A stretch of 64,000 bases of DNA from Ampelocalamus luodianensis (taxonomy: Eukaryota > Streptophyta > Magnoliopsida > Poales > Poaceae). Location of the stretch: the NCBI GenBank assembly GCA_036346255.1, contig CM070626.1, positions 12,362,001 to 12,426,000 on the forward strand. The letters run 5' to 3'. Positions within the stretch are counted from its first letter, which is position 1, and each line of letters opens with the position of its first letter. Position numbers and translations under genes: made by a program. The notes under the pieces are model-generated. The model saw only the letters and a list, made by a program, of their open reading frames with translations. It had not been told where the DNA came from and searched no databases. Of the stretch, positions 57,352-64,000 are shown in pieces.

Positions 57352-58079
57352 TGTTGGTCCAAACCAAGACGAAGCTTCGCCCTCGGAAGTTCACGCTCAG
57401 CAGAACACACACGTACACAAGAAACACAGAAAGAGTTTTGGTGCTACACACGTTTTCTATTTTCTCTTCTATTACCCTTGACTCACAATCTTACAAGCAA
57501 CTAGTGCTAGCTATATAGTCAGTCGTACATACTTTAACTCAGACTCGGCCTCACTGCATATACGAACATGAGACATGTCCTTCTACGACTCGGACTGCAT
57601 GTAGGCCCCTAATAGAATATACAAAGAAACAAAACAAGATTACAACTCTGTCGTTCACTCCCTTAATCTTGTTGTTTATTATTCTTTTCGCACAATCCGA
57701 TCTTGCATCTCTATGACACACAAACATGTACTCGGACTAAAAACTTAGTTGTCCAGTTAGACTCAACTTCAACTTGACTCACACACACTTGACCAGAGAC
57801 GGTGGCACAACTCGAATTCGTCTTGGACTCTTACTCATTGAGGTAGTTGGTATCAACTACGACTTGCCCAACTATTACTCTATACAGGATGGCGAACACA
57901 TCTCCTCTACGTCCTGGACTCAACTCCGCAGACTCGACTTAGGACGGTGAACACATCTTCTCAACGTCTCGGACTCAACTCAAACTCGACACGGGATTAC
58001 AACTCACAGAACTCGGCCGTGAGTAGCGCTAGCTCGTCATCTTCTAACTTCTTTGCGAAATAAGCCTTCTCTTCTTTTT

Positions 58080-58835
58080 TCTTGGAACGATATTCTGAGG
58101 CAAAGTGTCCATAGTCCTCACAATTATAGCATCTCACCTTTGTCTTGTTGAATTTTTGATTCTTACGGCCTCAGCCACCATCACCGTTAGAGTCGCCGAA
58201 GGATCCCTCACTTTTGCCTTTCGACGATCAGACCTCCCATTCGGCGTGGGTTAACAGCAGGTACTCATCTTCACTACCATCAGATCCTCGGAGCCGTTCC
58301 TCGTGTGCCTTCAAGCAGCCGATCACCTCCTCAACCGTCATCACCTTGAGATTGCCGAACTACTCAATGGTAGAGACGATTTGCAAAAACTTTACGGGGA
58401 CTAACTGAAGGAACTTTCTCACAACATAGCCCTCTTCCATCTTGTCCCCCAAGACTCGGATCTAGTTGACAATAGTCGTCAATCGACTCCATCTCTTTCA
58501 TGTGCATCCCCTCGAACTCGCTCTTGAGGATCTACACTTGCACTTTCTTGACACGATTGGCACCAAGATGCATTGTCTTCAATGCCTCCCACACAGCTTT
58601 GGTCGTCTTCTTTTCGGCCAGTAGGAAGAGCGTTTTCTCCAGGGTGCCTCCATAGATAGCCGCCAAGGCCATTTGATACTTGCACACATTGACGTTGTCG
58701 TCCTCGATCGCGTCCCACACTCCTTAAGCACGCATGTATACTCTCATCTTGATTGTTCAAACTGCATAATTGCTCTTTGTGAGCATTGGATAATGCAACG
58801 AGACGGCGGAACTCTCCTTCGCCATCACACCTGAC
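58080..58835 (-). pseudogene. Copia gag (UBN2-type) with zinc-knuckle remnant
   Basis: Minus-strand pieces: SAVSLHYPMLTKSNYAV, VWDAIEDDNVNVCKYQMALAAIYGG, then LFLLAEKKTTKAVWEALKTMHLGA and ILKSEFEGMHMKEMESIDDY. This is the usual plant copia gag order. A CCHC-like piece lies near 58105-58145. Several stops and frameshifts. Confidence 0.85.
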
Positions 58836-59182
58836 GTTGCCTCGTCACTGGTGACACCACTTCCCGGAGAGTGCGGCATGATCTTGGACATACACGGATC
58901 AAGAACTCGGGCTCTGATACCAATTGTTGGCTCAAATCGAGCATAAAGTTCGCGTTCGGAAGTTCACACTCGACAGAACACACGTACACAAGAAACATAG
59001 AAAGAGTTTTGGTGTTGCACACGTTTTCTATTTTCACTTCTATTACCCTTGGCTCACAATCTTATGAGCGACTAGTGCTAGCTATATAGCCAGTCGTACA
59101 TACTTTAACTCGGACTCGGCCTCGCTACATATACAAACAGGAGACATGTCCTTCTACGACTCGGCTGTATGCAGCCCCCTAA

Positions 59183-59471
59183 GAGCATGTACAATGCAGG
59201 TGCTTAGAGAGGTGCTTAGCAAGAAAAAACTGATTTTTCTGCCACATAGGACAAATAAGGTGTTTATTTTGTAGCATCGATGCTTAATTAGGCACCTATG
59301 CTTAACAGTGCTTATGTATATAACTATATCTAATTAATAGATAATACAACATTTAAGCATTTACAAATGAGATGCTTGCATTGGAGGTAATGATTTTTAC
59401 ATAGGTGTTTCGATGTGGCTATATTCTCTCTTTAAACACTTATGTATAAACATCTTGTATTGTACATGCCC
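59183..59471. mobile_element. Tourist-like MITE inside a copia-2 LTR
   Basis: Ends GAGCATGTACAATGCAGGTG and, inverted, GGGCATGTACAATACAAGAT. TAA on both sides is single in the other LTR (CCCCTAATAGAATAT at ~57606), which gives the pre-insertion site. Confidence 0.93.
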
Positions 59472-59515
59472 TAATAAAATATACAAAGAAACTAAACAAG
59501 ATTACAGCTCTGTCA

Positions 59516-60338
59516 GAGGCCGCGGTGCCACGCTTCATTGCTTCTCCTTCGGGCGCCACCGGCGAGGGCACTACGCGCTCTCATCGTCAATGACCTCCAC
59601 ACGTCGTGCACTCCTGGCAGTGATGATGATGCGCCGCTGCCCCCTATTGCTAGCTAATGTGAGTTCAGCCAATTCTGAGGAGTGAATTGAGATGAAGTTT
59701 TTTTGCAATTGATTGAATGTTTTGGAATTGAAAGTTTCCAACCCCAATATGAAAGTTCATGAATTGAAAGTTTTTTTCAGACCGTTTGAAAGCTTTCAAC
59801 CAAAATGTGAAAATTTTGAATGAAAGTTTCAAATCATTTGAAAGTTTTTGAAGCCCAACGTGAAAGATGTTGAATTGAATTTTTGAAATCACAGTTGAAA
59901 GTTCACATATTTGAAAGCTTCAAAACCTACAGTCGGAAGATTTTGATTAGGGATATTTGTCGTCTCTCTCGGGGTAGGGCGGACGATTTGGTCGAAGAGT
60001 TTTGGGAAAGGGTAGGAGGAAAACTACTGAAGCGAAAGGGAACTGGAGAAGCTCCACATGTCAACCGTCCAAATGTGACCACAAGTAAAGGAACGGGCAA
60101 CCGCAAATTAGTTGCTCCTTGTATTTGTATTGCTCGCGTGACATTAGATTTTATTGTGTTGCCAAATTTTCGTCGATGTTATCGTTGGTGTTACCTATAT
60201 TTAGTTTGATTTGTATAATAAACCTAGAAGCTTGTCTTACCTCTTTGGAATCATGAAATATAGTTATACAAAAATATGGTTGAATTATTCAGTCATGTCT
60301 GAAGTTAACTAACGAGGTATCCTAGTATTTTCTTCCTA
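59516..60338. other. Spacer with TTGAAAGTTT-rich stretch, no gene seen
   Basis: 59690-59930 is made of irregular repeats of TTGAAAGTTT and TTTGAAAGCTT. No coding frame is convincing; C-rich short frames lie at 59516-59690. Confidence 0.5.
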
Positions 60339-60538
60339 ACATGCAAGGCGTGGAATTTTTGCCGATACGGCCAGTTTGCAAACGGTATTTGCACTTCTGA
60401 CCATGCGCGACCGGTATTTGCAAAAATGGCAGCGCTGGCGCGCGACCACCACGCGCCAGTCCGCCACGACCGACCGTCGCCGCGGCGCGCGCGACGCCAC
60501 CTCGGCGCCGAAGCCGGCCGTCCCGCCACCTCAGGGCT

Positions 60539-60618
60539 GCTACAGGGGCGGGCGCGTTGCCACCCGCGCCCGGCACTATTGTCATGGCGCGTTGCCACCC
60601 CACGCCCGCCCCTGTAGC
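60539..60618. repeat. GC-rich hairpin and TTAGGG-like run
   Basis: Perfect 16-bp inverted repeat GCTACAGGGGCGGGCG (60539-60554 and 60603-60618). It is followed at 60624-60660 by GGTTAGGGTTAGGGTTAG and several GGTTA units. Confidence 0.92.
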
Positions 60619-60660
60619 GTCGGTTAGGGTTAGGGTTAGTAATTAGGTTAGGTTAGGTTA

Positions 60661-61459
60661 ATTAGATAATTAGTTAGAGTCTGAAATTTGAAGAAATTTT
60701 AAATTATAGCAAATGAGTTCAAAAAATTATAAAATTTTTTGTGTAGCCTCCTGACACCGTTTACTTGCTTGTGTAAATTTTTCATAATTTTATTCGTTCA
60801 GAATTGTTAGCGCTACTTCGTATGACTGTCCCGTTCGTACAAATCAATAAATGTAGAAAATAAGCTCTAAAAAATTTGAATTTTATTTTGAAGGGTCCTC
60901 ACGCAATGGACTTGATTGTGTAATATTTCGGCAATTTTATATATGTTCTGGTATTGTCTAAAAAATTTAGTATTTAGGTCGCGAGAATTTGGATCTTAGG
61001 TTTCGGAAATTAGGGTTTCATGATTTCATGTGACTTGGAATGCATTTGAGATTTGTCGGGTTACATTTTGGTGATATACATGTTTTGACGGCAAGGTATA
61101 TTTATGGTCTAGAGGAGGTTGTGGGATATTCCAAATATGCTATATTTTTTCCTACTTGGAATGTATAAAAAATGCTAAATTGCAAGTCCATTGGAGATGT
61201 CGATATGCAATGCACGCGACACATCCATGAAGCAGTCCACTCGATAAAAGGCAACCGCAATGACGCATCGACCATTAAGTTACATGCTTCACGAGATTGA
61301 ACATAATTGCGTAAATAAGGAGCGAGTATGGAGGTACAAACTTCTCTGGTCGTGCCTAATGGTAGAAGGTGCCTCGCGTAGAAATTTGATGAAGAGTCCA
61401 TAGCTGGGTATCGTAGAATTTTGCGCTGTACATAACAAACAAGACAGAAAAAATTGAAA
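60661..61459. other. Non-coding left part of MULE-4
   Basis: AT-rich; probably the 3' untranslated region of the MURA gene. No other gene seen. Confidence 0.4.
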
Positions 61460-62990
61460 TTACGACACTGAATGACGACCGGACGAGCTGGGTCTGTTGG
61501 GACAATCCTTCATTGAGTGCCCAGGGGTCTTGCATATCCTGCACTTGACTGTACGGCTAATACTGGTACGTTGACTAGCATCCATGTCATTCCAGAAGCG
61601 TTGCGTCTGCCGTCGCCCCTTCCCTATTCTCTTCAAGTCTCTGTTGGGACCCCATTGCACCATGTTCGGCCAAAGATCCTTATAGTTCATTTCCAAGCCG
61701 TACGAGTGAAACTCTCCACTTCATGTATCGAATAGGTGTTGCATGTCGTAGTACTCAGAGATGTATGATGTAGCCATTTGTCGCATTTGCGCACATGCCT
61801 TGTACACGTGCGAGCATGGCTTGTGGATGAGCTTCGGCTTGTTGCAGGTGCATGTCGCCACATCACCCAGGGTGCATGCCTGTTTTCTTTCCCCCTAGCA
61901 TGACTGTTGACGTATTTCTGTCGAAGCTTGATCTCGTACTTTCACCTGAGGCCGTCGATCACCTCGATGTCGTGCATTTGGGCCTTCTCCATCTTCCGGT
62001 CCATGTGTCTCTGCATGTTCTCGAACCACTGTTTGCCTTCGTCCATCTGTCGCTTGGCTGCGGTGGCTCTATTGACGAAATAACCAACAGTGCGAGTCCA
62101 TGTCTCCTGGATGATCGCGGTGATAGGGAGGCCGCGCACACCTTTGAGGACGCTATTGTAGACCTCGGACACGTTGGTCGTCATAATCCTGTATCTCGCA
62201 CCGTCTGCGTACTTTCCTGGGTTGGATCGGTGCACTCGGTACACACGGCTGATGGATAGGGCGTACCGTGCTATAGCTTGTTGCATGGCTACTTTGTTTG
62301 GGAAGCGCAACCCAACTAAGAGGGTGTCGACTTCAAACCCCCACTAGGAGCCTTCTTCTTGCGGTAGTATGAGCGAACGCATCGCGATATCATCAAGTCT
62401 TGATGCCACGCAAGGACCACCGGCTTCGTGTGCGTCCTCGTTGGTACCATCCGAGCTTGGGTCGGTGTCCTCGTCGGACTTCAACCCGAGAGGCTCGTCC
62501 GGTAGATACTTGTGGCAGTCGATGCGGGCCGACCACCATGTTTCCGCCCCCTCATTTGGCACAAAATTAGGCACAGGACTTCCCTCCGAGGCAGCACATT
62601 TGGTGTTGCCATCTTTAAGCTCGGGCTACACTTGCCCGCTTGTAGAGGTCTCGGCATCATCAGGGTTTCCTGACGCCCTATGTACGAAATTTACATACAT
62701 CATAGGCTTCCCGTGAATGGCCACCTCGGGCTAGGAGACAATCTCCATGTACTGCCTCCATGCTATGCTTCCATTCACCTTTACGAGCTCCCACACATAA
62801 TTCGTGCAGGTGATCGCCTCGATCATAACTTTCTTCGTCGTTGGCTCCGTGACGAACTCCCTCTAGATGCAGCTTCGCAGCTTGTGAATATTCATCGCAT
62901 GGAACCCCTCCGCCCGGACCACCTTGTACTGGCATTTCGATAGGTCCAACCTATCGTGTCCGGCCCGTACGAGGCCATCGCCATAAAACA
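61460..62990 (-). pseudogene. MURA transposase of MULE-4 with the DDE domain deleted
   Basis: The N-terminal region (62980-62350, several frames) has ARIDCHKYLPDEPLGLKSDED. The MuDR domain starts LRFPNKVAMQQAIARYALSI (62310-62240). Around 62200 it jumps from HRSNPGKYAD directly to GARYRIMTTNVSEVYNSVLKGV, which belongs to the C-terminal part. The whole catalytic DDE domain is thus missing while the frame stays open for 122 codons. Then follow VNRATAAKRQMDEGK, a SWIM finger (CTCNKPKLIHKPCSH, ~61860-61800) and a CCHC knuckle (CRICKTPGHSMKDC, ~61545-61505). It could still make a DNA-binding remnant, but other stops are present. Confidence 0.85.
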
Positions 62991-63029
62991 CAAACAAGTC
63001 TTGCATGTTCGAAAATACCTAAAGCCACA

Positions 63030-63660
63030 ACAAATACTAAATAATTATGACTAATTAATTACCACTAAACTAATTCATTACTAGTGAACTAACTAATTAC
63101 GACTAATTAATTACATCTAAACTAACTACTTATGATTGATTAATTACCACTACAAAATTATCGGTATTTCATTTGCACTTACTTACTATGCTGTAATGAT
63201 GACTACTAAACTAATTACGACTAATTAATTACGACTAAACTAATTCATTACTAGTGAACTAACTAATTACGACTAATTAATTACCTCTAAACTAACTAAT
63301 TACGACTGATTAATTACCACTACACTAATTCATTACCGCTTATTCAATATGCCGTAATGATGACTACTACGCTAATTACAACTAATTAATTACCACTAAA
63401 CTAATTAATTACTAGTGAACTAACTAATTACGACTAATTAACTACCTCTAAACTAACTAATTACGCTTGATTAATTACCTCTAAAAAATACTAGTACTTC
63501 ATTTCCACTTACTTAATACGCTATAATGATGACTAGTAAACTAATTACGACTAATTAATTAGCACTAAATTAATTCATTACTAGTCAACTAACTAATTAC
63601 AACTAATTAATTACCCCTAAACTATCTCATTACAACTAGCTGACTAAGACTGACTAATTA
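63030..63660. repeat. Higher-order CTAATTACGACTAATTAATTAC repeat
   Basis: Short units like ACTAATTACGACTAATTAAT are arranged in a larger unit marked by AATGATGACTA at 63195, 63356 and 63525, a spacing of 161-169 bp. It lies between the MURA relic and its presumed promoter. Confidence 0.9.
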
Positions 63661-64000
63661 CGACTACGATAATAACGGCAAAAATATAACACAAATTACC
63701 TGCCCTTCGGAGGAAGTAATCAATCAGCCCTTCGGGGGAAGTAATAAATCAAGGCCGAGCGACGAGAAGAAAGAAAACAGTTAACCTCCCAATAAAATTA
63801 ATTATGTTACGTTCTCTGAGTTCTCAGCAACGAGCGCAAGAACGAGAATTGAAACGCAATTGATATGAGCGAAGAGCGAGTGTCAGAGTTCGGTATTTAT
63901 AGCCGAGCGGAGGAGTCGCGGCATTGGCGCCAGAATTTCTGGATGAGACGACAGATATGCGGAGGAGGGAGGAGGGACTGTGGAAAAGATGGGCACCGCG

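Larger units (their letters stand above)
57352..59515 (-). mobile_element. Gag-only copia element (copia-2)
   Basis: LTRs at 57352-57653 (302 bp) and 58925-59515 (about 299 bp once the MITE at 59183-59471 and its TAA are removed). The minus-strand tRNA-Met primer-binding site lies at 58910-58922, separated from the LTR by AT. A purine tract (AAGGGAGTGAA) borders the left LTR. The interior holds only a broken gag. I could not find a matching target duplication (CTAGC against GAGGC), so the outer ends may have recombined or eroded. Confidence 0.85.
60340..64000 (-). mobile_element. MULE-4 (different family), right end outside the window
   Basis: A minus-strand MURA relic (61460-62990) with a minus-strand TATA (CTATAAATAC, ~63893-63903) upstream. 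On the left is a GC-rich end-like block (60340-60660) with repeated CGGTATTTGCA and a long hairpin. The ends are inferred; no target duplication can be tested because the element runs past 64000. Confidence 0.6.

Noticed and set aside
57352..59515. Target duplication for copia-2
   Set aside because: CTAGC and GAGGC at the two outer ends do not match, so none is claimed.
60624..60660. Interstitial telomere scar
   Set aside because: The motif is TTAGGG-like in two or three units and decays into GGTTA; plant telomeres are TTTAGGG.

Overview
The window is nuclear DNA of a grass (Poaceae), probably a panicoid; that placement is inference. The genes have GC-rich first exons, GT-AG introns and closest recalled similarity to rice/Arabidopsis proteins. 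The transposons are the typical grass mix: MULEs, Ty1-copia, Ty3-gypsy, hAT, Tourist MITEs, TRIM and Helitron. I saw no tRNA, rRNA or CRISPR feature.

Five host genes look intact: FKBP20-1-type peptidyl-prolyl isomerase (13466-14925, +); protein S-acyltransferase 16 (15950-19241, -), convergent with it; sn-glycerol-3-phosphate acyltransferase (26874-29105, -); a mitochondrial-type TPR protein (41748-45603, +); and a single-exon DUF3475/DUF668 (PSK-simulator-like) protein (48622-50076, -). Splice sites were placed by hand; every multi-exon gene keeps one frame across its junctions. A broken piece of a PEX14 gene lies at 21204-21532.

The rest is mostly layered transposons. 1-3154: a hAT transposase pseudogene split by a deleted copia element with 258-bp LTRs and a 5-bp target duplication (TSD). 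3605-12332: an 8.7-kb MULE carrying three decayed genes (plant mobile domain protein, GRF-zinc-finger/coiled-coil protein, MURA transposase); it sits directly behind the TATA box that appears to belong to FKBP20-1. 22396-25531: 3' part of a Ty3-gypsy-like element with a spliced antisense gene. 30831-36306: a 1-kb tandem duplication running into a 4.0-kb MULE of the same family. 37127-39397: a Tourist-like element. 40679-40949: a fold-back MITE. 50474-51726: two Tourist MITEs. 52187-52835: a TRIM. 53165-55996: a second hAT relic. 57352-59515: a gag-only copia element with a MITE in one LTR. 60340-64000: a different MULE whose transposase has lost its catalytic domain.

The most unusual item is the MULE family at 3605-12332 and 32295-36306. 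All its ends carry arrays of 19-21-bp palindromes with constant GTCGCC/GGCGAC outer arms and varying inner bases. An extra copy of the end-plus-promoter block sits inside the large element, so that the accessory genes and the transposase each follow their own palindrome/TATA block.
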